A stretch of DNA of 60,429 bases from an uncultured Lachnospiraceae bacterium (GCA_910578345.1 CAJTRA010000019.1:1-60429), one strand, 5' to 3'. Shown: positions 9,306 through 17,906, numbered from the stretch's first letter. A program made the numbers and translations. The notes: generated by a model from the sequence alone, not told the origin.

Positions 9306-9379
9306 GGACCTTTAGCTCAGTTGGTTAGAGCAACCGGCTCATAACCGGTCGGTCCTGGGTTCGAGTCCCCGAAGGTCCA
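9306..9379 (+). tRNA. tRNA-Met (anticodon CAT), probably elongator
   Basis: A full cloverleaf with acceptor GGACCTT/AAGGTCC and anticodon CAT. The sequence resembles clostridial elongator tRNA-Met. A lysidine-modified tRNA-Ile cannot be excluded by anticodon alone. Confidence 0.9.
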
Positions 9380-9428
9380 TTGACAGAAGTATACTTCTGG
9401 ATGTATAATAGAGTAGTTGAAACGGCCA

Positions 9429-9502
9429 GGCCCGGTGGCTCAGTTGGTTAGAGCGCCGCCCTGTCACGGCGGAGGTCGTGGGTTCGAGTCCCATCCGGGT
9501 CG
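9429..9502 (+). tRNA. tRNA-Asp (anticodon GTC)
   Basis: Acceptor GGCCCGG/CCGGGTC, anticodon loop CTGTCAC and the standard T-arm. Confidence 0.95.
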
Positions 9503-9523
9503 TTTATAGTACAGATATCATGA

Positions 9524-9575
9524 GTTTGCCGTAGGCAAACTTCACAAAGTTAATTTGTGAAGCAAATTTACTTTT
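9524..9575. repeat. Palindromic intergenic element next to tRNA-Val (copy 1)
   Basis: Two hairpins lie back to back: GTTTGCC-GTA-GGCAAAC (9524-9540), then AAAGTTAATTTG-TGAAG-CAAATTTACTTT (9546-9574). The second shares both arms with an element at 42258-42284, beside the other tRNA cluster, but has a different tip (TTG/CAA here, TCC/GGA there). Confidence 0.6.
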
Positions 9576-9648
9576 GGGATCTTAGCTCAGCTGGGAGAGC
9601 ATCTGCCTTACAAGCAGAGGGTCATAGGTTCGAGCCCTATAGGTCCCA
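9576..9648 (+). tRNA. tRNA-Val (anticodon TAC)
   Basis: The cloverleaf begins GGGATCTTAGCTCAGCTGGG, has the anticodon loop CTTACAA and ends in TAGGTCCC-A. Confidence 0.95.
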
Positions 9649-9652
9649 CTCA

Positions 9653-9738
9653 GCCGGCGTGGCGGAACTGGCAGACGCACAGGACTTAAAATCCTGCGGG
9701 ACTAACCTCCCGTACCGGTTCGATTCCGGTCGCCGGCA
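9653..9738 (+). tRNA. tRNA-Leu (anticodon TAA)
   Basis: An 86-nt tRNA with the long variable arm of class II tRNAs, acceptor GCCGGCG/CGCCGGC and anticodon TAA. Confidence 0.95.
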
Positions 9739-9742
9739 TTGA

Positions 9743-9770
9743 AACCCTCTTGATTTCCAAGAGGGTTTTT
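9743..9770 (+). terminator. Terminator of the tRNA cluster
   Basis: AACCCTCTT (9743-9751) pairs perfectly with AAGAGGGTT (9759-9767), running into TTTTT. Confidence 0.9.
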
Positions 9771-9801
9771 CACATATGATATCGATTGAGGAGAAGAGAA
9801 T

Positions 9802-10731
9802 ATGGAAATGAAAATGCAGAGAAAAGAATTTTCAAGCCTGGGTTTTAGAATGCTGATCGGTGCGATTCTGATGACGGCAGTGCAGTTGATCAGCCAGGGG
9901 GCTATTATTGGGAATAAACCAGAGTGGGCGGACAATATCAATATTGGATTGGCAGTGACGATGATTCCGCTCTATGTGATTGGGTATCCGGCAGCATTTT
10001 TTCTTATGAGGAAAAAGGATGCCGGGATGATCGAGAAGCATAGGATGGGGCCGGGGAAATTTCTTCTGGCATTTATGATGGCTTATGGCCTGATGATTAT
10101 AGGAAATGTGACTGGCCTGGCAGTAACGGCGGGAATTGGTCTGATCAAAGGAAAGCCGGTAGATAATGCAATCGTGTCTATCATTACAGAAGGGAATATC
10201 TGGATATCTGCAATTTATACAGTACTACTGGCACCGGTATTTGAAGAGATTCTTTTCCGGAAGCTGATCTGTGACAGGGTGATTCACTTTGGACAGCGCA
10301 CGGCGATCCTTGTTTCCGGCCTGTTATTTGGGTTGTTTCACATGAATTTTAACCAGTTTTTCTATGCTGCTCTTTTAGGAGGATTTTTTGCTTATATCTA
10401 TGTGAAGACCGGAAATCTGAAATACACGATTGGACTGCACATGGTTGTGAACTTTTTGGGCAGCGTTATAGGCGGGCTGCTTTTGCAGAATGTCAATATG
10501 CTGGAGCTGTCAGGTATGGTGATCTATGCGCTTTATGCAATGTGTGTCTATGGAATAGGAATTGCCGGAATTGTGTTTGTATGCCTGAATTATACTAAAA
10601 TGCGGATGTCGCTGGGAGAGGGCGCGATCGCAAAAGGGAATTGGTTTCGGACCGTAATCCTGAATCCTGGCATGCTTCTCAACTGTGTGGTGATGCTGAT
10701 TGTTATGATTGTGCAGGCATTTGTGATATAG
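9802..10731 (+). CDS. CPBP family intramembrane glutamic endopeptidase
   Basis: A 309-residue membrane protein with about eight hydrophobic segments. The CPBP/Abi motifs are present in order: FEEILFR (Glu148, Glu149, Arg153), FGLFH (His180) and HMVVN (His213, Asn217), which form the intramembrane active site. Members include CAAX prenyl endopeptidases and bacteriocin-related proteases; the substrate here is unknown. It is a single gene between two tRNA units. Confidence 0.88.
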   Translation: MEMKMQRKEFSSLGFRMLIGAILMTAVQLISQGAIIGNKPEWADNINIGLAVTMIPLYVIGYPAAFFLMRKKDAGMIEKHRMGPGKFLLAFMMAYGLMIIGNVTGLAVTAGIGLIKGKPVDNAIVSIITEGNIWISAIYTVLLAPVFEEILFRKLICDRVIHFGQRTAILVSGLLFGLFHMNFNQFFYAALLGGFFAYIYVKTGNLKYTIGLHMVVNFLGSVIGGLLLQNVNMLELSGMVIYALYAMCVYGIGIAGIVFVCLNYTKMRMSLGEGAIAKGNWFRTVILNPGMLLNCVVMLIVMIVQAFVI

Positions 10732-10799
10732 CGGCGGCGATAACGCAATCATGCAAATGACCTGGAATCATGTCTGGCGGCAAAATTTTCAGGAAACTA

Positions 10800-10828
10800 T
10801 TGACATTTAGAGAGAAAATCCTTATAAT
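10800..10828 (+). promoter_or_regulatory. Consensus promoter of tRNA-Arg
   Basis: TTGACA (10800-10805), 17 bp, TATAAT (10823-10828): a perfect sigma-A promoter ending 18 bp before the tRNA. Confidence 0.9.
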
Positions 10829-10846
10829 AACTTTTGTTGTATGGAT

Positions 10847-10920
10847 GTGCGCTTAGCTCAGCTGGATAGAGCGTTTGGCTACGGACCAAAAGGTCGGGGG
10901 TTCGAATCCTCTAGCGCACG
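10847..10920 (+). tRNA. tRNA-Arg (anticodon ACG)
   Basis: Acceptor GTGCGCT/AGCGCAC with discriminator G, anticodon loop CTACGGA and T-loop GGGTTCGAATCCT. Confidence 0.95.
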
Positions 10921-10926
10921 CTATAG

Positions 10927-10995
10927 GTGCGGTTGCGCACGTTTGGGTAGAAGATGCGGAGATGCTGATAAATGCGGCGTTTCCGCTCTTTTTTT
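10927..10995 (+). terminator. Hairpins and terminator after tRNA-Arg
   Basis: A small hairpin GTGCG-GTTG-CGCAC (10927-10940) is followed by GCGGA (10956-10960) pairing with TCCGC (10982-10986) and then TCTTTTTTTT. Confidence 0.6.
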
Positions 10996-11020
10996 GTGCG
11001 AGATTTAACCCCCGTTTTTC

Positions 11021-11060
11021 TGTTTCATTTTGTTTCAATCTGTTTCATTTTGTTTCATTT
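11021..11060. repeat. Short tandem repeat, four 10-nt units of TGTTTCATTT
   Basis: Four adjacent decamers: units 1, 3 and 4 are identical and unit 2 ends AATC. They lie in the 318-bp gap between tRNA-Arg and the GntR operon, which otherwise holds only the tRNA terminator and the GntR promoter. No coding function is seen. Confidence 0.8.
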
Positions 11061-11136
11061 GGAGTCGTTCCTTGGAATTGTTCCGGCGTAAGAAAGGATT
11101 CTGCCTTGCGTTGGAATTTTTTTTTGAAAAAAGCAG

Positions 11137-11189
11137 TTGACAAATAGTATATACTGTATATAATGATATATATACAGTATATACTATTT
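11137..11189 (+). promoter_or_regulatory. GntR operon promoter inside a 48-bp palindromic operator
   Basis: TTGACA (11137-11142) and TATAAT (11159-11164) are 16 bp apart. A perfect 21-bp inverted repeat (11142-11162 with 11169-11189) covers the promoter. Each arm holds the self-complementary decamer AGTATATACT (11146-11155 and 11176-11185), centred 30 bp apart. This is the expected layout for autorepression by the YtrA-type regulator encoded next. Confidence 0.85.
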
Positions 11190-11238
11190 AAGATTCGTAC
11201 CTGACTGTGACGACAGGAAGATACGAGGAGGTTAACCG

Positions 11239-11640
11239 ATGAAGATTATCATATCGAACCAATCAGAACTTCCGATCTATGCCCAGATCAAGGAACAGCT
11301 AAAGGAACAGATCCTAAACGGACAGATTCCGGAAGGAAGCACGCTGCCGTCGATCAGACAGCTGGCGAAAGAGGTAGGAGTCAGCGTGATCACGACCACG
11401 AGAGCTTACAGTGATCTGGAGGCAGAAGGATTTATTGCCACGATGCAGGGGAAGGGAAGCGTGGTGTTGTCTAAAGATAACAGTATGCTGCAGGAACAGT
11501 ATCTTCTCCGTATCGAGGAAGGCCTGACGACTGCCATAGAGACGGCGCGTGTTATGGGATTATCGGAAGAAGAGCTGACGGAGATTTTTCACAATCTGCT
11601 CTGCACCCATGCGCATCCGGTGCAGGACCATTCTATCTAA
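11239..11640 (+). CDS. GntR family regulator, YtrA subfamily
   Basis: A protein of 133 residues. The N-terminal winged helix-turn-helix (PIYAQIKEQLKEQILNGQIP, then LPSIRQLAKEVGVSVITTTRAY) is followed by only a short helical tail, as in YtrA regulators, which lack a large ligand domain. It is the first gene of a three-gene ABC exporter operon and probably represses it through the palindrome at 11142-11189, with relief by cell-envelope stress or a peptide antibiotic (known for the family, inferred here). Confidence 0.9.
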   Translation: MKIIISNQSELPIYAQIKEQLKEQILNGQIPEGSTLPSIRQLAKEVGVSVITTTRAYSDLEAEGFIATMQGKGSVVLSKDNSMLQEQYLLRIEEGLTTAIETARVMGLSEEELTEIFHNLLCTHAHPVQDHSI

Positions 11641-11667
11641 GCAATGTGCGCAGAAAAGAGGAGCATT

Positions 11668-12522
11668 ATGGAATTATTGGAAGTACGTAATCTTTCGAAA
11701 TATTATAAAACCTTTCGTTTGGAGAAGATCAGCTTTACGCTTCCGAAAGGATATATTATGGGATATGTGGGACAGAACGGCGCTGGAAAGAGCACAACGC
11801 TCAATCTGATCACAAATATCTGTAAAAGCAGCGGCGGCGAGATTTATGTGGACGGCAGGACCTGCGAGGAAGATGAGATCCGCTATAAGGAAGCGATCGG
11901 GTATATTGGAGACGAGTTTTACTTCCCGGATAATTTCCGGGTCAGGGATATCCGCAGTGTGTTGAAAGATTTCTATACTACGTTTTCCACAGAGCGTTTC
12001 GATGAATTGACAGAACATTGGAAACTGGACAGAAAGCTTCAGGTCAAGGACTTTTCGAGGGGCATGAAAGTGAAGCTGATGTTTGCTTCCGTGCTTGCCA
12101 GGGAGACGAAGTTACTTGTGTTAGATGAGGCGACGAACGGGCTTGACCCGGTGGTGCGTGCAGAAGTCCTGAAGACGCTGCAGGAATATATCGCGGATGG
12201 GGAGCGGAGCGTGATCTTTTCAACCCATATTTTAAGTGACTTAGAGCAGATCGCGGATTATATTTATTTCATCCACGACGGCAGAACGGTACTGTATGAT
12301 GCGAAGGATGAACTGATGGACAGTTTCCTGCTTGTCAAGGGAGAGCGGAGCGCACTTTTCCCGGAATTACAGAAAGCGTTGATCGGGGTGATCGACAATG
12401 CCTATGGGTTTGAAGCGATTCTGCCGAGTGAAAAGGCGGATCTGTTGACCAGGGAATTTCATTTTGAGAAGCCAACGATCGACCAGATCGTGATCCATTA
12501 TATTAAGGAGAAAGAAGACTAG
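11668..12522 (+). CDS. ABC exporter ATP-binding protein
   Basis: A protein of 284 residues. It has Walker A GQNGAGKST (35-43), a degenerate signature FSRGM before KVKLMFA, Walker B LLVLDEATNGLD and the H-loop STH. It is the CcmA/YtrB-type ATPase that powers the membrane protein encoded 20 bp downstream. ATG 11668 is preferred because AGAGGAG lies just before it and the family begins MELLEVRNLSKYY; an in-frame ATG at 11644 has no site. Confidence 0.92.
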   Translation: MELLEVRNLSKYYKTFRLEKISFTLPKGYIMGYVGQNGAGKSTTLNLITNICKSSGGEIYVDGRTCEEDEIRYKEAIGYIGDEFYFPDNFRVRDIRSVLKDFYTTFSTERFDELTEHWKLDRKLQVKDFSRGMKVKLMFASVLARETKLLVLDEATNGLDPVVRAEVLKTLQEYIADGERSVIFSTHILSDLEQIADYIYFIHDGRTVLYDAKDELMDSFLLVKGERSALFPELQKALIGVIDNAYGFEAILPSEKADLLTREFHFEKPTIDQIVIHYIKEKED

Positions 12523-12542
12523 GAAACGGGAGGGCTAAGCAT

Positions 12543-13211
12543 ATGAAAGCGTTGTATTTTGCAAAGATAGATTATATTAAGTCGAGGACACAATTATATT
12601 TGATCTTATTGATAGGAATCATCGTGACAGCAATTATGCAGATGAGTGATGATATGCCCGGTCAGGTAGGTTTTATCTATGGGGTGTTTATAGCGATCGT
12701 ATTCGCAACGGCGCCTTTTGGAGCCTGTACCCGAAAAGATGCAGGTTTTCAAGAGCTGCTGCCTGCGACGACGCTGCAGAGGGTGCTGGGAAGGTTTCTG
12801 TTCGGATTTTCTCTGCTGTTGTTCGGCACTTGCATTGGCCTGGTGGCTGCGGCGGGCAGTTATCTGATGACAGGACGAAGAGAGATGGTGCCACTGCCGG
12901 TCTGTTTGATCACCTTTGCGATCGGACTGGTGATCATAACGGCGCAGTATATTCTCTTCTATCTGGTGGGCGAGAGTAAGGGCGGGCAGTTCTTAAGCCT
13001 GGTCAGAATGGTTCCGGGTATGTGCTTTTTCTTCTTATCCATGAAGCTGGAGGGGGCGATTCAGGAGGATCCGGCGCCAGCGATGGCAGTGATCGAAAGG
13101 ATTGGCGGTAATCTTGACAGCATCGGATGGATCAGTACCGTGTTATCTCTTGCAATCATGGCGGCAGGTATTCTGGTGTGTACAAGAGCGGCAGCGAAGA
13201 AGGACTATTGA
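12543..13211 (+). CDS. ABC-2 type permease-like membrane protein
   Basis: A protein of 222 residues with about six hydrophobic segments and little sequence signature, placed directly after the ATPase with a GGGAGG site. It is the presumed membrane half of the GntR-controlled exporter. Substrate unknown; members of such operons often export lantibiotics or lipid-targeting drugs. Confidence 0.75.
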   Translation: MKALYFAKIDYIKSRTQLYLILLIGIIVTAIMQMSDDMPGQVGFIYGVFIAIVFATAPFGACTRKDAGFQELLPATTLQRVLGRFLFGFSLLLFGTCIGLVAAAGSYLMTGRREMVPLPVCLITFAIGLVIITAQYILFYLVGESKGGQFLSLVRMVPGMCFFFLSMKLEGAIQEDPAPAMAVIERIGGNLDSIGWISTVLSLAIMAAGILVCTRAAAKKDY

Positions 13212-13232
13212 ACGATCGAAGACAGGGAAGAA

Positions 13233-13277
13233 GAAAGACAGGAAAAGTTTGTTTGGATGAAACTTTTTCTGTCTTTC
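13233..13277 (+). terminator. Long hairpin ending the GntR-ABC operon
   Basis: An 18-nt arm starting GAAAGACAGG (13233-13250) pairs with the arm ending CTGTCTTTC (13260-13277) with one mismatch. The 3' arm is itself T-rich. Confidence 0.8.
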
Positions 13278-13354
13278 AATCGTATTGTAAGTAGAATGGG
13301 TTTATGAACGAATGGATAGATCCCAGACCATAGAACACAAGGAATCATGATAAG

Positions 13355-13870
13355 ATGGAGCAGGAGTTTGCGAGAGAAGAGAGGTGGAGTCATCTGGCGG
13401 CGGAGTATCAGACGATGCTGTACCGGATTGCTTTTGCCAATATGCGCAGCCGGGCGGATGCTGAAGATGCAGTGCAGGAGGCTTTTTTGCGCTATATGAA
13501 GGATGAGAAACCGATTCGGAGCATGGAGCATGAGAAAGCATGGCTGATTCGGACGACCATTCATATCTGTATGGATATGCTCAAAAGCGGCTGGCGCCGG
13601 AAGACAGTGCCTCTGGAAGAATCTGTGCTGGCGGCGTCTAAGGAGGTTTATCTGCCATACCAGATCAAGGATGATCGGACTTTGGAAGCAGTGCTGAAGC
13701 TGCCGGTGCATTATCGCAATCCGATTTATCTATTTTATTATGAAGACTATTCTATACAGGAGATTGCCGGAGCCTTGCATGAAAAGGAAGGAACCATTAA
13801 GACAAGACTGAGACGGGGCAGGGAAGAAGTTAAGAAAATTCTTACGGAAGGGAGGCCGGAGAGTTTATGA
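13355..13870 (+). CDS. RNA polymerase ECF-type sigma factor
   Basis: A protein of 171 residues with region 2 (YRIAFANMRSRADAEDAVQE, the core-binding helix) and region 4 (VLKLPVHYRNPIYLFYYEDY, then the helix-turn-helix IQEIAGALHEKEGTIKTRL). It directs polymerase to a small regulon. The next gene starts inside its stop codon (ATGA overlap at 13867), so the pair is translationally coupled. That partner is where an anti-sigma factor would be expected, yet it has no membrane segment. Confidence 0.88.
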   Translation: MEQEFAREERWSHLAAEYQTMLYRIAFANMRSRADAEDAVQEAFLRYMKDEKPIRSMEHEKAWLIRTTIHICMDMLKSGWRRKTVPLEESVLAASKEVYLPYQIKDDRTLEAVLKLPVHYRNPIYLFYYEDYSIQEIAGALHEKEGTIKTRLRRGREEVKKILTEGRPESL

Positions 13871-14361
13871 GCATTCAGGAAATAGGAGGAAGCGGCAAGA
13901 GCGGCAAGGACCGGATCCAGGAGTATCCGGACAGAAGAAAGAAGGAGCATTCGGAAGTATTTCAGGAAAGTCTGATGCAGAATCTGAAATACCAGGGAGA
14001 AGCGCAGGGGAGGGAGAGCGAAGAGAAGAAAAGACTCAGAACAAGCGGCAAAGAAGACCGGCCCGGTATTGGCAGAATAGGGGTTACGGCTGGGATACGC
14101 GTCAATACGATAACGAAGCGGGACGTCATACAGGCCGTGGAGGTAAGGCATATGAGTTATGAGGAGAGCGACAACATAGAGATCGCGGTAACAGAAGGAT
14201 ATACCTTAAAGGGTAAGAGAGAAGGGAACCATGTCTATGTAGAGGCCAAATACGATGATGGCAGACTGGAAGCTTATCAAGTGGATCCTAGGCAGGTACA
14301 GGCACAGACACAACATAGAATCGAACAGTTTGCGGTGGAGACGGCCGCCGGCGGAAAGTGA
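13867..14361 (+). CDS. Unrecognised protein coupled to the ECF sigma factor
   Basis: A protein of 164 residues, not recognised. The first 65 residues are highly charged and probably disordered. The rest looks like a compact alpha/beta domain (VTAGIRVNTITKRDVIQAVE, later VEAKYDDGRLEAYQVDPRQV). It has no signal peptide, no membrane segment and no zinc-finger pattern. The 4-bp overlap with the sigma gene suggests a stoichiometric partner, possibly a soluble anti-sigma factor, but nothing in the sequence proves this. Confidence 0.6.
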   Translation: MSIQEIGGSGKSGKDRIQEYPDRRKKEHSEVFQESLMQNLKYQGEAQGRESEEKKRLRTSGKEDRPGIGRIGVTAGIRVNTITKRDVIQAVEVRHMSYEESDNIEIAVTEGYTLKGKREGNHVYVEAKYDDGRLEAYQVDPRQVQAQTQHRIEQFAVETAAGGK

Positions 14362-14371
14362 GGAGAAGAAG

Positions 14372-14956
14372 ATGATAGGAAACGGTGGATGCAGAACGTT
14401 TAGCCCGATAGGACAGAGTATGGACTATGCGGCACAGGAACTCAAGAAATACAGCGATACTGCTGCGAGACGAAGTAAGATGGGATTGGAAGGAGACGGT
14501 GCGGACCCGAATTCGTTTGCGGCTAAGTTAAAAAAGGCGGATGAGTATATCGCCTCCGGAGAATCCTGCGGGGCAACGGATTCTGTAGGGATTATCTTAA
14601 GGCAGATGGGCGAGCCGCAGCCGGGTGAGCCGGTGACGAAAGCAGTGATCCACAATGGGGTCAGTGTTGTGGTGGAAAAGGACTATCTGAGGGGCAACAG
14701 TATTACCATCGGCGGAAGCAGTAATCCGAACTGGATCCATGTCGCTACCTCTGAGGGGACGGTTCATATCGATCTGAATGACCTTGACAGTCTGATGAAA
14801 TGTCTGGATATGTTTTCTCCGGAAGATCTTAACCTGATTCTGCGCAAGATCACGGAAGCAAGGCAGGCAAAAGATGCACTGCAGGAGATTGACAATATGA
14901 GGAATACGCCGGTGGAAAGCGCGGAGGAGAAGAAGGAGGAGGAGAGTGATTCCTGA
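14372..14956 (+). CDS. Unrecognised cytoplasmic protein downstream of the sigma unit
   Basis: A protein of 194 residues from ATG 14372, behind GAGGAGAAGAAG and 10 bp after the previous stop. It is not recognised. Residues 60-150 look like a folded domain (VTKAVIHNGVSVVVEKDYLR, ITIGGSSNPNWIHVATSEGT), ending in a Glu/Lys-rich tail. No membrane segment or signal peptide is present. It shares an operon with the sigma factor and the preceding unknown gene. Confidence 0.6.
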   Translation: MIGNGGCRTFSPIGQSMDYAAQELKKYSDTAARRSKMGLEGDGADPNSFAAKLKKADEYIASGESCGATDSVGIILRQMGEPQPGEPVTKAVIHNGVSVVVEKDYLRGNSITIGGSSNPNWIHVATSEGTVHIDLNDLDSLMKCLDMFSPEDLNLILRKITEARQAKDALQEIDNMRNTPVESAEEKKEEESDS

Positions 14957-15079
14957 TGTCATTAAAGTAATCCAGACGCGCCTGGCCGAACTGCTACATA
15001 GAACTTGAGCGATCTTGAATTTTGGTTGTTGGATATGAATATTTGTGCTAAACTGTGATATAGGTTTAGATAGAAAGGA

Positions 15080-15121
15080 TTAGCCTGAAAGTATATGATC
15101 AGATACTTTCAGGCTAATTTA
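15080..15121 (+). terminator. 15-bp perfect palindrome, terminator-like
   Basis: TTAGCCTGAAAGTAT (15080-15094) pairs with ATACTTTCAGGCTAA (15103-15117), loop of 8 nt, followed by TTTAT. It is AT-rich on both sides and could stop transcription in both directions. Confidence 0.7.
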
Positions 15122-15165
15122 TGATTTTAGATGCAGCTTTCTTTATGCTGTAGGAATTTGAATGT

Positions 15166-16017
15166 ATGAGAGAATCGAGGAAACAATCAGTCATGCAGAA
15201 GAAAATAGCAGTGATCAATGATATATCGGGGTTCGGAAGATGCTCGATCACGGTGACGCTTCCGATTCTTTCTTATCTGGGAGTGCAGTGCTGTCCTGTG
15301 CCGACGGCGATCTTGTCGAATCATATGGGTTACCCACATTATTTTATCGACGACTATACCGACCGCATGAAAGCGTATATCGAGAACTGGAGGAAATTGG
15401 GACTGCGCTTCGAGGGAATCATGACGGGATTTCTGGGATCGGCGGAGCAGATTGATATCGTGAAAGGATTCATCCGCGACTTTTCCAAGAAGGACACTCT
15501 GGTCATCGTGGATCCGGTGATGGGCGACCATGGGAAGATCTATATTACTTATACGGAAGAAATGTGTACAGAGATGAAGAAACTGGTGGCGCTTTCGGAT
15601 ATCACGACGCCGAATCTGACGGAAGCCTGCAAGTTATCGGATACCCCCTATAAGGCGGCCGGCTGGCGGAAACGCGAGCTGTACGCTATGGCAGAGAAGA
15701 TCGCTTCGTTTGGTCCGGCGAAGGTAGTCATCACCGGTATTCCCCAGGGCGGTTTTATCGCAAACTATATCTATGAGCAGGGGGTTGAGCCACGGATCAT
15801 CCGTACCCATAAGGTGGATGCGGAGCGTTCCTGCACGGGGGATGTGTTTACTTCGATCATCTCTGCGGATGGTGTGAATGGCGTTCCATTTGACCGTTCC
15901 GTGCGCAAGGCGTCAGGTTTTGTGAAGAAGTGCATCTTAAAGTCTGTGGAGATGGAGATTCCAAAGACGGATGGGGTGTGCTTCGAGGAGGTATTGTATC
16001 AGTTGAAGAGGGAGTAG
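15166..16017 (+). CDS. Pyridoxal/pyridoxamine kinase (PdxY/PdxK-like)
   Basis: A protein of 283 residues of the ribokinase fold. It begins IAVINDISGFGRCS, the substrate-binding start of the PdxK/PdxY group, has DPVMGDHGKIY in the middle, TPNLTEA, and the anion hole and catalytic Asp in CTGDVFTS, where most members have GTGD. It phosphorylates B6 vitamers with ATP in the cytoplasm. The start may instead be ATG 15193, which removes nine residues; neither ribosome binding site is strong. It is a single gene. Confidence 0.85.
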   Translation: MRESRKQSVMQKKIAVINDISGFGRCSITVTLPILSYLGVQCCPVPTAILSNHMGYPHYFIDDYTDRMKAYIENWRKLGLRFEGIMTGFLGSAEQIDIVKGFIRDFSKKDTLVIVDPVMGDHGKIYITYTEEMCTEMKKLVALSDITTPNLTEACKLSDTPYKAAGWRKRELYAMAEKIASFGPAKVVITGIPQGGFIANYIYEQGVEPRIIRTHKVDAERSCTGDVFTSIISADGVNGVPFDRSVRKASGFVKKCILKSVEMEIPKTDGVCFEEVLYQLKRE

Positions 16018-16059
16018 GCGGGTATTTCTTAATGATAAAATACCTGCTCGCTCATATGT

Positions 16060-17823
16060 TTAAAACGTCTCAAAGATCGAAGTTCCAGTCTCTAACGTAT
16101 CAGCGATCCGCTGATTCTCCTTCATCTGGCTGCTGATCGTCTCCATGTCACGGACAAGCACCTGGGTACTCCTGGCAGCGCCGTTTACGCCTCTGGCGCC
16201 GTCATCGATGGCCTGCGTGATGGAACTGATGGAAGATGCGATCTCATCCATGGTCAGTTTCAGCTGGTCTGTCTTATCGGTAAATTCATTCATGACATTT
16301 TCTATGTAAGAAGCGTTTTCCCGATATTGTACGCCGCTCTGCACGAAATTGTTCAGTTCCGGCAGAATGGACTCGTTGAGGTAAGCAACGAGGTTGTTGG
16401 CGTTTTTGGCCAGATTGTGTACGGCGTCGGTGACGACCTGGTTGATATCCTGAATGCGGTTGGCGGCCGCCTTGCTGTCTTCTGCCAGCAGACGGATCTC
16501 TTCAGCCACTACCATGAATCCGCGTCCGGCGTCGCCGGCCCTTGCGGCTTCGATGGAGGCGTTTAAGGCCAGAAGGTCAGTCTGCCCGGAGATGCTTAAG
16601 ATATCGTTGGTCAGGCTGTTGACCTTGTCTACACGCTTGCTGTCTTCAATGGCGCTGCGCAGAACGTCTAAGATCTCAGATACGCGGCTGCTTGTTTCAT
16701 CCATATAGGTTCTGGCTTTGGACTCCATCTGATCGGCGTTGGATTTCATCTGTTTCGTATAATCATTGATACTGGTGGATTTCAGGGCAATTTCTTCTAC
16801 TTCTGTGCGGATAGCGGCAGCATTTTGATTGATGATGCCTGCCGAGACGCCAACCTCGGACATGGTGGCGGCCAACTGTTCGGTGACAGTGGACAGGTCG
16901 GAGGCGCTGTCATTGGAATTCTGTACGCTTCTCTGCACGCCGGTGACAACACTTTCCATGTCGTGGGTGTTGTCGATGATCATTTTCAGGATTTCCTGCA
17001 GCTTATCGATAAAGGTATTGATGCCGCGGCTTAAGTCTGCAATCTCGTCACTGGAACGGATCGTGATCCTCTGCGTAAGATCGCCGTGTCCACGGTCCAG
17101 CCCATCGATGATGGCGCTGATCTCATTTTTGGCCAGGGTGATCGGTCTGACGACACGCCGCAGGACGACAGTCAACGCAATGATCAGAGCCAGGATACTG
17201 ATGATCATGATCGTGCCGTTGATCAGCACTGCACGGTAATAAACTTTGTTCAATTCTTCTCTTGCGAGCTCGGAATCAGCCTGTGCGCTATTGTTGAGCA
17301 CAGAGATCGCATTCTGGATATTGTCTGAGTATTGTGCCAGTTCACTGTTAGCCAGCTCGAAAGCGGCCTGATTTCTGCCTGCGGCGCTGTAGCCGAAAAG
17401 AGTTATAATGGTATCCTTTAGATTCTCATAGTCGGCCATCAGTTTTTCATAGCTTGCCATATGTTCAGCAGAGACGGAAGCGCCGTATTCTGAAAGCATG
17501 ATATCGAGCTGCGCCACCTCTGTACGGATATCGTCCACCAACTCCACCATGGTATCTAAGTCTGTCGCAATGATATGAGACAAGGCCATGGAATGGAGTC
17601 TTTGGGTCTCCCGCTGGATATTGCTTAGACGGAAAATGCCAGTCATATAGTCGTCGGCGATGGTGCTGGCAGTCCGGTTTACGTTCTGTATATTATGTAC
17701 GGCTGCGATGTTCGATAGGATACAGACAAAGCTCAGTACAAAAATAGGTATCAGAGTCAAAAGCTTAATGCTGAGACGTGGGCTGTCCTGTATTCCTGTG
17801 TTCTGGTTTACTTTTCCGGTCAT
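16060..17823 (-). CDS. Methyl-accepting chemotaxis protein
   Basis: A protein of 587 residues. There is a membrane segment near 22-44, a four-helix-bundle outside domain to about 200, a second membrane segment near 205-230, a HAMP domain (VVRPITLAKNEISAI) and a long signalling coiled coil with the conserved hairpin LNASIEAARAGDAGRGFMVV. It senses an extracellular ligand and controls CheA, which implies the organism is motile or has Che-type signalling. It lies 83 bp after a solute-binding lipoprotein gene on the same strand, which may present the ligand to it. Confidence 0.93.
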   Translation of the reverse strand: MTGKVNQNTGIQDSPRLSIKLLTLIPIFVLSFVCILSNIAAVHNIQNVNRTASTIADDYMTGIFRLSNIQRETQRLHSMALSHIIATDLDTMVELVDDIRTEVAQLDIMLSEYGASVSAEHMASYEKLMADYENLKDTIITLFGYSAAGRNQAAFELANSELAQYSDNIQNAISVLNNSAQADSELAREELNKVYYRAVLINGTIMIISILALIIALTVVLRRVVRPITLAKNEISAIIDGLDRGHGDLTQRITIRSSDEIADLSRGINTFIDKLQEILKMIIDNTHDMESVVTGVQRSVQNSNDSASDLSTVTEQLAATMSEVGVSAGIINQNAAAIRTEVEEIALKSTSINDYTKQMKSNADQMESKARTYMDETSSRVSEILDVLRSAIEDSKRVDKVNSLTNDILSISGQTDLLALNASIEAARAGDAGRGFMVVAEEIRLLAEDSKAAANRIQDINQVVTDAVHNLAKNANNLVAYLNESILPELNNFVQSGVQYRENASYIENVMNEFTDKTDQLKLTMDEIASSISSITQAIDDGARGVNGAARSTQVLVRDMETISSQMKENQRIADTLETGTSIFETF

Positions 17824-17906
17824 GGCGTCCTCCTGATTCTTTCATAGACTTTCGGCGTCTCTTTTCTAGGATGTTCCTCCGCTCATAAACAAGTTCAGCT
17901 CGTTTA

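Noticed and set aside
11021..11060. Possible CRISPR-like array from TGTTTCATTT units
   Set aside because: The units are adjacent without spacers and only 10 nt long; there are no cas genes and no CRISPR array in the window.
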